Source: Aurantimicrobium minutum (GTDB lineage: Bacteria > Actinomycetota > Actinomycetes > Actinomycetales > Microbacteriaceae). From it: a stretch of 64,000 nucleotides of DNA. Location: positions 372,001-436,000 of the forward strand of contig NZ_JARXVT010000001.1 of NCBI RefSeq assembly GCF_029892845.1, in the 5' to 3' direction. Numbering within the stretch: position 1 is the first letter of the stretch; every line of letters begins with the position of its first letter. A program made the translations under genes and the position numbers. Below, one piece after another: positions 25,877 to 35,183 of this stretch. Below the pieces are notes generated by a model. That model saw nothing but the letters and a program-made list of their open reading frames with translations. It was not told where the DNA came from and did no database searches.

Positions 25877-26812
25877 ATGGCTTCCACAACAACTCCAGCT
25901 CCCAACGGGATCGTGTTGATTGATAAGCCACAGGGTTTTACTAGTCACGATGCTGTCGCACGTATTCGCCGTCTTGCTGGTACTCGTAAGGTCGGTCACG
26001 CTGGAACCTTAGACCCGATGGCAACAGGGTTGCTCATCCTGGGTTTGGGGCCCTCGACGCGTCTACTCACCTTCATTGTGGGGCTGAGCAAGGAATACGT
26101 CGCCACGATTCGCCTGGGATCCTCCAGTACTACCGGTGATGCAGAAGGTGATCTACTGGGCTTTGCCCCCCAGGCACAGCTTGATCGCGTCACAGACGGG
26201 ATGATTGCCGACGGAATCGTTCCGCTCACGGGTGAGATTGAACAAGTGCCCAGCACTGTCAGTGCCATCAAAGTCGGTGGCAAACGTGCCTATGCGTTGG
26301 TTCGCGCTGGGGAGACGGTTGAGCTCAAGGCTCGTGCCGTCACAATCCACGCCTTTGAGATTCAGAGCATTACCCGCGGATCTGATGAGGACGGCAACGG
26401 GTTCATTGATGTTGAAGTTCGCGTGGAGTGCTCCTCAGGAACATACATCCGCGCACTTGCTCGAGACCTGGGCTTCAAACTGGGCGTGGGGGGACATCTC
26501 ACCATGCTGCGCAGAACCCGTATTGGTTCCTTCCACGTCACTGATGCTCATGATCTGGACAAATTAGAAAGTGCTCCAGAGCTGATGTCGCCCGCCGATG
26601 TGGCTCGTGGAATCTTCAACGCTGTGGACCTCAATGAAACTCAGGCTGTAGAGCTTTCTCAAGGCAAGAAGGTTGTGTTGGAAGGGTATCCGGACAGTAA
26701 GGAGCCCGTCGCAGCTATCGGCCCAGGAGATAGGCTGGTGGGACTGGTTACGGTGAAGAAAAACCAGACTCGCGTTGTGGTGAATTTCCCCACAGAAACC
26801 GAAAGTTCGTAA
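25877..26812 (+). CDS. truB: tRNA pseudouridine(55) synthase
   Basis: 311 residues. The catalytic-Asp motif GHAGTLDPMATGLLI is near residue 38, preceded by SHDAVARIRR, and VECSSGTYIRALARDLG is also typical of TruB. The enzyme makes pseudouridine-55 in the T loop of tRNAs. A C-terminal extension (~235-311) resembles the extra domain common in actinobacterial TruB. It is separated from ribF by two small membrane-protein genes; truB and ribF are neighbours in many bacteria. Confidence 0.95.
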   Translation: MASTTTPAPNGIVLIDKPQGFTSHDAVARIRRLAGTRKVGHAGTLDPMATGLLILGLGPSTRLLTFIVGLSKEYVATIRLGSSSTTGDAEGDLLGFAPQAQLDRVTDGMIADGIVPLTGEIEQVPSTVSAIKVGGKRAYALVRAGETVELKARAVTIHAFEIQSITRGSDEDGNGFIDVEVRVECSSGTYIRALARDLGFKLGVGGHLTMLRRTRIGSFHVTDAHDLDKLESAPELMSPADVARGIFNAVDLNETQAVELSQGKKVVLEGYPDSKEPVAAIGPGDRLVGLVTVKKNQTRVVVNFPTETESS

Positions 26813-26817
26813 CTCTC

Positions 26818-27186
26818 ATGATCGACTGGTTTACTGCCCTGCAGATTGGTGTTGCCGTTACTGGTGGCGTGCTTGCTGTTGCACTGGGGTTGATGGGACG
26901 TCGTCCAAGTGACCTCACCATGGCCTTTGCCGGTGTGGTTGCGTTGCTGTTGATTGTTCAGCTCGCCGTGACTATTGCCGGACCGTTGACAGGAAACCAG
27001 CCGACGGGAAGCCTGTTTGAGTTCTATATCTATCTCATCAGTGCCATCTTCTTGCCCGTCGGAGCAGGATTCTGGGCATTGATTGATCGTTCACGCTGGA
27101 GCACGGTGATTCTGGGTGTTGCCCAACTTGCTGTTGCCATCATGCTCTATCGCATGGGCCAGATTTGGTTCATCCAGAGCGCATAG
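26818..27186 (+). CDS. Small four-span membrane protein of unknown function
   Basis: 122 residues, starting 5 nt after truB. Four hydrophobic segments (about 7-25, 36-55, 70-90, 98-115) indicate an integral membrane protein. There are no catalytic motifs. Its place between truB and ribF, co-directional and tightly spaced, suggests co-transcription with truB. I do not recognise the family. Confidence 0.75.
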   Translation: MIDWFTALQIGVAVTGGVLAVALGLMGRRPSDLTMAFAGVVALLLIVQLAVTIAGPLTGNQPTGSLFEFYIYLISAIFLPVGAGFWALIDRSRWSTVILGVAQLAVAIMLYRMGQIWFIQSA

Positions 27187-27212
27187 TCTTCAGAAACTAG
27201 AATTAGCTCAAC

Positions 27213-27629
27213 ATGACTGACATCTCAGTACCTGCAACGCGCCGCTCTGGCGCTGGTCGCATCCTGATCGCGGTGTATCTGGTGTTGGCGTTGGCTGCTA
27301 CTGGTCGTTCCTTCTATCAACTCGTGGCCAAGTTTGATCAAGCACCTTTGGCGTATTCTCTTTCTGCGCTCGCCGCAGTGGTTTATGTGGTGGCGACCAT
27401 TGCTTTGATTGCTCGTGGTCCGGTGTGGTTCCGCATTGCGCAGATCACGATCGGTTTTGAACTTGCCGGCGTGCTCATTGTCGGGCTTCTCAGCCTTCTC
27501 GTTCCCTCGCTCTTTGCGCACCCCACTGTGTGGTCCTACTTCGGTATGGGGTATCTCTTCATTCCTCTCGTGATGCCGATTCTGGGACTTATCTGGCTCC
27601 GTCGTCACCCTGAGAAGAAGCCCGCCTAA
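27213..27629 (+). CDS. Small four-span membrane protein of unknown function
   Basis: 138 residues, beginning with a short polar N terminus (TDISVPATRRSGAGR) and then four hydrophobic segments (about 17-37, 48-67, 75-100, 106-128); it ends basic (RRHPEKKPA). A TAGAAT box at 27198-27203 lies 9 nt before the ATG and no good ribosome-binding site is present, so it may start its own near-leaderless transcript. Its stop overlaps the ribF start by one base. Not similar enough to the preceding membrane protein to call a duplication; function unknown. Confidence 0.75.
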   Translation: MTDISVPATRRSGAGRILIAVYLVLALAATGRSFYQLVAKFDQAPLAYSLSALAAVVYVVATIALIARGPVWFRIAQITIGFELAGVLIVGLLSLLVPSLFAHPTVWSYFGMGYLFIPLVMPILGLIWLRRHPEKKPA

Positions 27630-28567
27630 TGTTTCACTGGCGCAGTCTGGGTGAGGTTCCTGCTGGGTGGGGGCCAAGTGCGGTCACTATTGGCAAGTTT
27701 GATGGTGTCCACTTAGGTCACGTCGAGATTTTGCGCCAACTCGGTGACATCTCTGCCACCCGTGGACTGAAGTCCACGGTGGTGACGTTTGACCGTCACC
27801 CCGCTTCGTTGCTTTCTCCTGATCAGCTCCCCGCAGACATCCTCTCGACTGAAGATCGTCTGGACTTGATTGATCAAGAAAACATCGATGCCAGCTTGGT
27901 GCTGGCTTTCGATTCGGAACTTGCGAGCTTGAGTCCTCGTGACTTTGTCACCACCATCTTGCTGGGAAAACTCAATACCCAAGTGGTGTTGGTTGGCCAT
28001 GACTTCCGGTTTGGGGACCACGCCTCCGGTGACGTGACAACCCTGCAGGAACTCGGTGCTGAACTTGGCTTTGACGTGGTACTCATCGATGATGTGGCAC
28101 CTGTTGACGGGGTTCGTGTTTCTTCTTCACTTATCCGTCAGCTCATGGCGTCTGGTGATGTCGCCGCAGCGGCAAGACTGCTGGGGCGTCTGCCTCGCGT
28201 CAATGGCGAAGTTGTTCACGGCCACAAACGAGGCCGTGAACTCGGTTTCCCCACGGCAAACCTTTCTCAAGAGGCCACTGGGCTCGTGCCCAGTGACGGT
28301 GTCTACGCTGGGTGGTTCCTAGACGGAGAAGACCGTTTCCCAGCAGCAATCTCTGTGGGCACCAACCCCACCTTTGAAGGTGTGAACAAGCGCACTGTCG
28401 AAGCGTTCTTGATAGATCAGAATCTTGACCTCTATGGCCACGAGGTCACCATCGAGTTCGCAGCTCACATTCGTGGCATGGTTGCCTACACCGGCGTTGA
28501 GCCGTTGATTGAACAAATGCATGACGATGTTCATGTCACCCGAGTGATCCTGGGATTGGGAAAGTAA
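27629..28567 (+). CDS. ribF: Bifunctional riboflavin kinase / FAD synthetase
   Basis: 312 residues; its ATG overlaps the previous TAA. The N-terminal FAD synthetase domain shows TIGKFDGVHLGHVEIL and VVLVGHDFRFG; the C-terminal kinase domain shows HGHKRGRELGFPTANL and GTNPTFEGVNKRTVEAFLID, which bind flavin and ATP. It converts riboflavin to FMN and FAD in the cytoplasm. No FMN riboswitch is visible upstream, as expected since the gene is internal to a transcript. It overlaps the next gene by one base. Confidence 0.96.
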   Translation: MFHWRSLGEVPAGWGPSAVTIGKFDGVHLGHVEILRQLGDISATRGLKSTVVTFDRHPASLLSPDQLPADILSTEDRLDLIDQENIDASLVLAFDSELASLSPRDFVTTILLGKLNTQVVLVGHDFRFGDHASGDVTTLQELGAELGFDVVLIDDVAPVDGVRVSSSLIRQLMASGDVAAAARLLGRLPRVNGEVVHGHKRGRELGFPTANLSQEATGLVPSDGVYAGWFLDGEDRFPAAISVGTNPTFEGVNKRTVEAFLIDQNLDLYGHEVTIEFAAHIRGMVAYTGVEPLIEQMHDDVHVTRVILGLGK

Positions 28568-29433
28568 TGGCTGAAGAATTCGACACCAAGAACGACGACC
28601 TCGGTGAATCCCAGGATGTGGGTGGAGTGAAGGTTGCTGTTGCCCAGTTCGGTCCGGGACCCAACCCTGCAGAGAACGTGAGCACCATCCAAGCGCTGGT
28701 TCACGCTGCTTCTCACAACGGCGCACGCATGATTGTGTTGCCTGAATACTCTTCTGTTCTGGGTGGAAAGCTCGGCGACTGGGTGTTTGAATATGCCGAG
28801 TCCATGGATGGTCCCTTCGTGGAAGCGATGACAGAGCTCGCGGACGAGTGCAACATTGCCATCGTCATTGGCATGCTCGAAAGTTCAGATAACCCCAACG
28901 ATAAGCGCCCCTTCAACACCGCTATTGCGGTGTTGCCAGGCGCTGGTGTCGTGGCGAGATATCGCAAGGTTCACCTCTATGACGCCTTCGACATGCTCGA
29001 AAGCGAATGGATGCAGGCAGGTGACCCCGCTGAAGCACCGCAACTGTTCACGGTGGATGACATCACGGTGGGAATGCAGACCTGCTTTGATTTGCGCTTC
29101 CCTGAAACCACCCGCCGTTTAGTTGATGCAGGTGCGCACATGGTTGCCCTCATCGCTGAGTGGATCTCGGGTCCGAAGAAGGCTCATCACTGGGCCGCGT
29201 TGACCTCTGCTCGTGCCATTGAGAACACGGTTTACCTGGCTGCTGCAGACCAGATTCCTCCCATAGCGGTGGGGATGTCCCGAGTGATTTCTCCTCTCGG
29301 TGAAACCCTCATCGACATGGGTAATCAGATGGGTGTCTCCATCGCCACTGTCAACATTCAGGCTGTCATTGATGCGCGGAAGACGAACCCCTCGCTGGAA
29401 CTTCGTCGATACAGCGTTCAACCCCGCGACTAA
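28567..29433 (+). CDS. Carbon-nitrogen hydrolase (nitrilase superfamily)
   Basis: 288 residues, start codon overlapping the ribF stop. The Glu-Lys-Cys triad of the superfamily is visible: Glu in MIVLPEYSS (~60), Lys in YRKVHLYDAF (~137) and Cys in GMQTCFDLRFPE (~170). These enzymes cleave amides or nitriles. The layout resembles omega-amidase/Nit2-like or deaminated-glutathione-amidase members, but the substrate cannot be set from sequence. A polar N-terminal extension of about 20 residues precedes the domain. It may be expressed with ribF; no metabolic link is evident. Confidence 0.88.
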   Translation: MAEEFDTKNDDLGESQDVGGVKVAVAQFGPGPNPAENVSTIQALVHAASHNGARMIVLPEYSSVLGGKLGDWVFEYAESMDGPFVEAMTELADECNIAIVIGMLESSDNPNDKRPFNTAIAVLPGAGVVARYRKVHLYDAFDMLESEWMQAGDPAEAPQLFTVDDITVGMQTCFDLRFPETTRRLVDAGAHMVALIAEWISGPKKAHHWAALTSARAIENTVYLAAADQIPPIAVGMSRVISPLGETLIDMGNQMGVSIATVNIQAVIDARKTNPSLELRRYSVQPRD

Positions 29434-29461
29434 TGAAGCCTTCAGGCGTAGGGTGAGAACT

Positions 29462-30865
29462 ATGACCACGCTGAAGAAAAAGTCAGAAGCCGCAGCTCTT
29501 GTTGCGTCCCTCCGTGATGCCTATAACTCAGGTTTGACGGCGAAGCGTCAGTGGCGCATCAACCAGCTGAACGCTTTGCGTCAGATGGTGACAGACAATG
29601 AAGGCGTCATCGAGGCAGCACTCTTTTCGGACCTGGGCAAGAGCGCATCTGAAGCGCAGCTGACTGAGATCGGCATCATCTTGGGCGACATCGACTACGC
29701 GCTCAAGAACCTTGCTAGCTGGCTCAAGCCACAAAAGGTCAGTGTTCCTTTGGCGGCAATGCCCGCCAAGGCATTTGTTGTCAGCGAACCTGTGGGCGTG
29801 GCATTGATCATTGCGCCCTGGAACTATCCCATGCAGTTGCTGTTGGCTCCGCTGATCGGCGCTATTGCTTCCGGTAATGCAGCAGTGCTCAAGCCCAGTG
29901 AGTTAGCTCCAGCAACCTCTGCCGCTTTGGCTAAGCTCATTCCTGTCTATCTCGACCCTCGCGCCATTGCCATCGTGGAGGGTGCTGCCGAAGAAACTGG
30001 GTGGCTGCTCGAACAGCACTATGACCACATTTTCTACACCGGTAATGGTCGCGTGGGCCGCATCGTGATGGAGGCGGCAGCGAAGAATCTCACTCCTGTC
30101 TCACTTGAGCTTGGTGGAAAGTCGCCGATCTATATCGATGACACTGTTGACCTTGAAGCAGCTGCGTTACGCATTGCCTGGGCTAAATATCTCAACGCAG
30201 GTCAGACCTGCGTGGCACCGGACTACATCTTGGCCACAGCTTCTGTTCAGCATGAACTCGAAGCACATCTCGTTTCTGCCATTGCTGCGCTCTATGGGGC
30301 AGATCCTCTTCAGTCAGCGGACTATGGCCGAATCATCAACGACAACCACTTTGCTCGTCTGAATGGGTATCTGAAAGACGGACGCGTCGTCGCTGACGGC
30401 AAGCCGGTAGCGAAAACTCGCTACATCCCACCGACAGTCTTGGCAGATGTGAAGCGGGATGCTCCCGTGATGCAGGAAGAAATCTTTGGGCCCATTTTGC
30501 CCATGATTACGGTGACAGACCTCGATGACGCCATCGACTTCATCAACTCCAGGTCAAAGCCCCTGGCGCTCTATGTGTTCAGCGAGAACACTTTGGTTCG
30601 TCGTGCTTTCACCGAGCGCACCAGCTCCGGCGCTATTGGATTTAATGTGGCCATTCTGCATTTGAGTGTTCCAGGACTGCCCTTCGGTGGCGTGGGGGAG
30701 AGCGGCATTGGTGCCTACCGCGGCAAGCGCTCCTTCGATGCGTTTAGTCATGAGAAAGCCATCTTGTCGAAACCCCTCAAGCCAGAAACTCTGGCTTTGG
30801 TCTATCCGCCTTTTACGGAATCCAAGAAGAAGCTCATCAAGGGATTGCTTCGGAAACTGAGCTAA
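29462..30865 (+). CDS. Aldehyde dehydrogenase (class 3-like)
   Basis: 467 residues from the ATG at 29462; the longer in-frame opening overlaps the hydrolase gene. Motifs: IIAPWNYPMQLLLAPLIGAIASGN, SLELGGKSPIYIDD with the catalytic-base Glu, and NAGQTCVAPDY with the nucleophilic Cys. Length and the C-terminal hydrophobic/basic tail (KKLIKGLLRKLS) match the class 3/fatty-aldehyde type that uses NAD(P). The substrate is probably a medium-chain or aromatic aldehyde. It is distinct from the ALDH at 36792-38150, which belongs to a catabolic operon. Confidence 0.92.
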   Translation: MTTLKKKSEAAALVASLRDAYNSGLTAKRQWRINQLNALRQMVTDNEGVIEAALFSDLGKSASEAQLTEIGIILGDIDYALKNLASWLKPQKVSVPLAAMPAKAFVVSEPVGVALIIAPWNYPMQLLLAPLIGAIASGNAAVLKPSELAPATSAALAKLIPVYLDPRAIAIVEGAAEETGWLLEQHYDHIFYTGNGRVGRIVMEAAAKNLTPVSLELGGKSPIYIDDTVDLEAAALRIAWAKYLNAGQTCVAPDYILATASVQHELEAHLVSAIAALYGADPLQSADYGRIINDNHFARLNGYLKDGRVVADGKPVAKTRYIPPTVLADVKRDAPVMQEEIFGPILPMITVTDLDDAIDFINSRSKPLALYVFSENTLVRRAFTERTSSGAIGFNVAILHLSVPGLPFGGVGESGIGAYRGKRSFDAFSHEKAILSKPLKPETLALVYPPFTESKKKLIKGLLRKLS

Positions 30866-30894
30866 CGAATTGTCCGAATAGCCGGACGCCTTCC

Positions 30895-30924
30895 TTGTTC
30901 GTGCCCGAATGACCGTTCTAGACT
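30895..30924 (+). promoter_or_regulatory. Promoter upstream of aspA
   Basis: TTGTTC (30895-30900), 18-nt spacer, TAGACT (30919-30924); the start should fall near 30931, giving a leader of about 40 nt before the GTG at 30972. A small hairpin GTCCG/CGGAC (30872-30887) precedes it and may end the upstream ALDH transcript. Confidence 0.45.
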
Positions 30925-30971
30925 CGAGTCGACCCACAAAGTCCTTAACACAGCAATGGAGCTGATAACCA

Positions 30972-32474
30972 GTGTCTGAACAGACCACACCATCAACCCG
31001 TCCTATCGATACTCTCGGTCTTTCTTCCACCGATCGTGTGGGTAACTTCGCCGGTAATGCTCAGATGCCCATCGCACCTGTTGCAACGCGCACTGAAACA
31101 GACTCACTGGGAGCAATGCAAGTTCCCGCTGATGCCTACTGGGGTGTTCACACCGCTCGTGCTCTGGAAAACTTCCCTATCGCCAAGCGTCCCATCTCGG
31201 TATTCCCTGAGCTCATCGTGGGCTTGGCCTGCGTGAAGCAGGCAGCTGCTCGTGCCAACGCCGAGATTGGCGTCCTGGACCAGGCCAAGGCAGACATGAT
31301 TGACCGCGTCTGCCAAGAAATCATTGACGGTGCCTGGCACGAACAGTTCGTCGTGGGTGTCATTCAAGGTGGTGCTGGAACCAGCACCAACATGAACGCT
31401 AACGAGGTCATCGCAAACCGCTGCCTCGAACTCATGGGCCACGCAAAGGGCGCGTATGAACACATGCACCCCATCGATGACGTGAACAAGTCACAGTCAA
31501 CCAATGACACCTATCCCACCGCGGTGAAGCTCTCACTCGCATTCTCGCTGCCACACTTGCTCAACGAGTTGAGCTTGTTGCGAGACGCGTTCAATGCCAA
31601 GGGTGAAGAGTTCAAGCACATCCTCAAGGTGGGCCGTACCCAGATGCAGGACGCTGTTCCGATGACCTTGGGTCAGGAATTCCATGGCTTTGGCACCACC
31701 CTCGGTGAAGACTATGACCGTCTCACCGAGACTGTCTGGATGCTCAGCGAAATTAACCTGGGTGCTACTGCTATTGGCACCGGCATTACTGCAGATCCTC
31801 GTTACCGCGAGGCAGCCGTGCGCCACTTGGCCATCATCTCTGGTCTCGACATCACCAGCGCGCCTGACCTCATTGAGGCCACCAGCGACGCCGGTGGATT
31901 CATGAGCTTCTCGGGAACACTCAAGCGCTCAGCGATCAAGCTCTCCAAGATCAGCAATGACCTCCGCCTGCTCTCCTCTGGACCGCAAGCAGGTTTTGGC
32001 GAAATCAACCTTCCTGCTCAGCAGGCAGGTTCATCGATCATGCCTGGCAAGGTCAACCCGGTTATTCCTGAAGCAGTCAGTCAGGTGGCCTATGCCATCG
32101 CAGGTAATGACGTCACGGTGACTATGGCTGCCGAGGGTGGACAGCTTCAGCTCAATGCTTTCGAGCCTGTGATTGCCTACTCACTCCTGCAGGGCATTAG
32201 CTGGCTTGCCCAGGCCTGCATGACACTGCGTGTGAACTGTGTTGTGGGAATCACTGCCAACGTGGAGCGCCTCGAGGGCATGGTTGCCTCGAGTGTCGGT
32301 GTCATCACTGCACTGATTCCATTTATTGGTTACGGTCCAGCTGCAGAGCTGGCCAAGCAGGCACTCAAGACAGGTCGCCCCGTAGCTGACCTCGTCGTTG
32401 AAGCTGGCCTGATGACCAAAGAAGATGTCATGCGCGAGCTCTCGCCCGCCAAGATTTCAGGAATGGAAGCCTAG
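30972..32474 (+). CDS. aspA: Aspartate ammonia-lyase
   Basis: 500 residues from GTG at 30972, with GGAG upstream. The fumarase/aspartase signature GSSIMPGKVNPVIPE near residue 355, VGRTQMQDAVPMTLGQEF and GVHTARALENFPI mark it as aspartase rather than fumarase. It converts L-aspartate to fumarate and ammonium. The N terminus is about 35 residues longer than E. coli AspA; an internal ATG at 31065 would give a normal-length protein but has a poor ribosome-binding site. The low-complexity start (QTTPSTRPIDT) looks unstructured. Confidence 0.94.
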   Translation: MSEQTTPSTRPIDTLGLSSTDRVGNFAGNAQMPIAPVATRTETDSLGAMQVPADAYWGVHTARALENFPIAKRPISVFPELIVGLACVKQAAARANAEIGVLDQAKADMIDRVCQEIIDGAWHEQFVVGVIQGGAGTSTNMNANEVIANRCLELMGHAKGAYEHMHPIDDVNKSQSTNDTYPTAVKLSLAFSLPHLLNELSLLRDAFNAKGEEFKHILKVGRTQMQDAVPMTLGQEFHGFGTTLGEDYDRLTETVWMLSEINLGATAIGTGITADPRYREAAVRHLAIISGLDITSAPDLIEATSDAGGFMSFSGTLKRSAIKLSKISNDLRLLSSGPQAGFGEINLPAQQAGSSIMPGKVNPVIPEAVSQVAYAIAGNDVTVTMAAEGGQLQLNAFEPVIAYSLLQGISWLAQACMTLRVNCVVGITANVERLEGMVASSVGVITALIPFIGYGPAAELAKQALKTGRPVADLVVEAGLMTKEDVMRELSPAKISGMEA

Positions 32475-32488
32475 TAACCACAGCCCAT

Positions 32489-32494
32489 TACTCT
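32489..32494 (+). promoter_or_regulatory. -10 element of apt, leaderless start
   Basis: TACTCT lies 6 nt before the ATG at 32501, placing transcription start on the start codon. It sits just after the aspA stop. No clear -35. Confidence 0.4.
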
Positions 32495-32500
32495 GGAAAC

Positions 32501-33025
32501 ATGAGTAACGCGACTGATGTCGTCATGCAACGCATGCTGACGGTTCCCAATTTTCCTTCCGAAGGCATTCTTTTCCGTGACTTGACACCAGTCTTTGCGC
32601 ACGGAGAGTCCTTTCGTGCCGTCGTGGATGGACTGATTGAGCCATTCGTGGGTCAGTTCGATGCTGTGGCGGGCTTGGAAGCCCGCGGCTTCCTGCTGGC
32701 AGCTGCAGCTGCCATTGATGCAGGCGTGGGAGTGCTTCCTATTCGTAAGGGCGGCAAGCTCCCCGGCGACATCATTGGTGAAACGTATGACCTGGAATAC
32801 GGAACAGCGACTCTTGAGGTGAACCCCATTTCTCTGCCCACTGGCTCTCGTGTTCTGGTACTCGATGACGTCCTGGCCACTGGTGGCACCATCGGTGCTT
32901 CTGTGTCGCTGATTGAGCGCGCAGGTTGGCAGGTGGCAGGTATTGCGGTCGTGCTTGAGCTTGATGCGTTAGGTGGACGTGAGCGCCTGGCGGGGCGTGA
33001 GATTCACTCTCTCGTCACGCTCTAG
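32501..33025 (+). CDS. apt: Adenine phosphoribosyltransferase
   Basis: 174 residues. The PRPP-binding motif VLVLDDVLATGGTIGAS is near residue 125 and the GLEARGFLLAAAAA and LPIRKGGKLPG segments are those of bacterial APRT. It salvages adenine to AMP with PRPP. In many actinobacteria apt sits near secDF and relA; here it stands between aspA and an aldo/keto reductase, with no metabolic coupling visible. Confidence 0.95.
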   Translation: MSNATDVVMQRMLTVPNFPSEGILFRDLTPVFAHGESFRAVVDGLIEPFVGQFDAVAGLEARGFLLAAAAAIDAGVGVLPIRKGGKLPGDIIGETYDLEYGTATLEVNPISLPTGSRVLVLDDVLATGGTIGASVSLIERAGWQVAGIAVVLELDALGGRERLAGREIHSLVTL

Positions 33026-33032
33026 CTCGCTC

Positions 33033-33038
33033 TAAGCT
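33033..33038 (+). promoter_or_regulatory. -10 element of the aldo/keto reductase gene
   Basis: TAAGCT is 7 nt before the ATG at 33046. A GGGGAG lies only 1-2 nt before the ATG, too close to work as a Shine-Dalgarno, so leaderless initiation is favoured. Confidence 0.35.
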
Positions 33039-33045
33039 GGGGAGT

Positions 33046-33876
33046 ATGACGACTCCCACATATGAGCTCAATGACGGTCTTGTTCTGCCCCAGATTGGTC
33101 TGGGCACCTACAAGCTCACCGGTGATGACGGCATTGCATCCATCGTCAACGCCATTCATGAGGGTTATCGCCTGATCGACACAGCGACTCGGTATAACAA
33201 CGAGGTTGAGGTTGGCAAGGCTATTGCGGCCTCGGGTGTTCCTCGCGAAGAAATCATCGTCACCACGAAGCTTCCAGGCGCTGCGCACGGTTTTGATGAA
33301 ACCATGGCTGCGTTTGAGTTGAGCCGTCAAGCCATGAACCTCGACTACATCGACCTCTACTTGATTCACTGGCCCAACCCCAGCGTGAACCGTTACTTAG
33401 ATTCCTGGCAGGCCATGATCGAACTCAAGGATGACGGTCTAGCTAAAAGCATCGGTGTGTGTAACTTCACTGAAGAGTTTCTGACCAAAATCATTGACGC
33501 CACTGGCGTCGTGCCATCTGTGAACCAGATCGAACTCCACCCCTACTTCCCCCAGGCGCAGATGCGTGCCTTCCACGCTCAGCACGGTATTCAAACCGAG
33601 AGCTGGAGCCCACTAGGTAAGACAGAAGAACTGCGGAACGAGAAGGTCATCACCGACCTCGCTCAGGCTCGTGGAGTCACCGCTGCACAGCTCATTCTCC
33701 GCTGGCACACCCAGCTCGGTGCTTTGCCGCTGCCCAAGTCAGCAGATCGTGGTCGCCAGATGTCGAACCTGCACAGCTTTGACTTTGACCTCTCTCCTGA
33801 GGAGATGGATGTCATCTCTGGCCTGGAACGGGGACGCCTCTGGGGTGGGGACCCCAATACGCACGAAGAGATGTAG
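33046..33876 (+). CDS. Aldo/keto reductase (diketogulonate reductase-like)
   Basis: 276 residues. GLGTYKLTGDDGI, LIDTATRYNNEVEVGKAI (catalytic Asp and Tyr), VTTKLPG (Lys) and DLYLIHWPNP (His) supply the conserved tetrad; the C-terminal LPKSADRGRQMSNL segment should bind NADPH. It belongs to the group that includes 2,5-diketo-D-gluconate reductases; the real substrate is unknown. Its end converges on the minus-strand permease gene 17 nt away, with no obvious terminator hairpin between. Confidence 0.92.
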   Translation: MTTPTYELNDGLVLPQIGLGTYKLTGDDGIASIVNAIHEGYRLIDTATRYNNEVEVGKAIAASGVPREEIIVTTKLPGAAHGFDETMAAFELSRQAMNLDYIDLYLIHWPNPSVNRYLDSWQAMIELKDDGLAKSIGVCNFTEEFLTKIIDATGVVPSVNQIELHPYFPQAQMRAFHAQHGIQTESWSPLGKTEELRNEKVITDLAQARGVTAAQLILRWHTQLGALPLPKSADRGRQMSNLHSFDFDLSPEEMDVISGLERGRLWGGDPNTHEEM

Positions 33877-33893
33877 TTCGAAAGAACGACAAG

Positions 33894-35165
33894 TTAGGCA
33901 GCGCGTGCTGCTTTCTTGGCTAATTGGCGTTTCACCAGCGTCACAATTACCGCAATGACAGCCACGCCGACGGTGAAGAGCACGTTCGGGCCATTCAAGA
34001 CCAACAGCACGATGGTCATGGCCAGTGCCACAACGGCAACCCACCAGTCCCAGGTCCAGCGAGGGAAGATCAGCACTGCTGCCGTCATGCCCAGTACATA
34101 GATGGCCACCATCGAACTCAGGTGGATGGGAATCAAGCTGAGAAGTTGGAAGTCTTGGGCAAACAAGATGGCAAAGAAGATGATGGAAATTCCCAATGAC
34201 AGCGCCAAGCTTCTGCGGGGGACTTCATCAGGCTCTGCACCCTTGGCGAAATAGCGGGGGAGATCTCCGTCACGTCCCAGAGAGGCACCGAGCTTGCCAA
34301 TGGCTGCCAGATAGGCGTTGAGCACGCCCAGAGACACAATCGCCGCAATGCTCGCGATGATGATCGAACCAGCCTTAGGTGCGGTTTCATTCACCAGGGT
34401 CAGCAGCGGAACGCTGCCCTTGCCGGCATCTTCGCCGAGAACACCAATCGTGACCCATTGCAGAGCCAGATAGGCGGTTCCCACAATGACCAGGGCAATA
34501 CCGGTGGCAATAGGGATGGTCTTGCGAGGGTTCTTGAACTCAGCTGCGATGTGGGTGCCGACTTCCCAGCCGGCGAATGCCCACACAAACAAGCTGATCG
34601 CCACCCCCACACCAACCCAACCATGGGGCATGAAGGGCTGGAAGCTGTTTTCCTGCACGGCAGGAGCGCCATAGGCAATCACGCCAACGACAACAACCAC
34701 AAGAAGTGCGCTGAGGCCTAGCTGAACCCAGCCAGCAACCTTCACCCCGAACAGGTTCAAGGTGAATGGAACCAGGAAGAGAACGGCGGCAACTGCGGGC
34801 AGGAGAGAGCGGTCGGCGCCGGTGATGGCAACCACATATTCGGCTCCCATGACGGCAACCACCGGTTCACCAGCGGCAACGCCGAAGTAAAAGAGGTAGC
34901 CAGCTACCCGGGCCCAGGTGTTTCCCATGGACTTGCGCACATAGCTGGCCACACCGCCGGAATCGGGATAGCGGGCAGCTAGTGCGGCAAAGGTTCCTGC
35001 CAAGGGAATGGACAATACAAAGATGATCGCGACAGAGAGGATTGAAGCGGGTCCTGCAACCTGCGCTGCTAAGCCGGGGAGAACCAAGATGCCGGTGCCG
35101 AGCACGCTGGCGATATAGAGGGCAGTTCCCTGGGCAATGCCGAGGGTGCCTTTGTGTTCACTCAC
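33894..35165 (-). CDS. APC-superfamily amino acid/amine permease
   Basis: 423 residues with about 12 hydrophobic segments. The first span has ALYIASVLGTGILVLPGL, the substrate-binding GTGI-type break of APC transporters, and the layout resembles the YjeH-like branch. It is the last gene of a six-gene minus-strand operon for a gamma-glutamylated amine (18 nt after the GntR-type gene). It may import the amine or export a product such as an amino acid. A separate ethanolamine-type permease is encoded on the other side of the cluster, so this one may have a different substrate. Confidence 0.88.
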   Translation of the reverse strand: MSEHKGTLGIAQGTALYIASVLGTGILVLPGLAAQVAGPASILSVAIIFVLSIPLAGTFAALAARYPDSGGVASYVRKSMGNTWARVAGYLFYFGVAAGEPVVAVMGAEYVVAITGADRSLLPAVAAVLFLVPFTLNLFGVKVAGWVQLGLSALLVVVVVGVIAYGAPAVQENSFQPFMPHGWVGVGVAISLFVWAFAGWEVGTHIAAEFKNPRKTIPIATGIALVIVGTAYLALQWVTIGVLGEDAGKGSVPLLTLVNETAPKAGSIIIASIAAIVSLGVLNAYLAAIGKLGASLGRDGDLPRYFAKGAEPDEVPRRSLALSLGISIIFFAILFAQDFQLLSLIPIHLSSMVAIYVLGMTAAVLIFPRWTWDWWVAVVALAMTIVLLVLNGPNVLFTVGVAVIAVIVTLVKRQLAKKAARAA

Positions 35166-35183
35166 AGATTTACTCTGCCATGT

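Noticed and set aside
27190-27628. FMN riboswitch before ribF
   Set aside because: ribF overlaps the preceding gene and no conserved RFN-type structure is visible.
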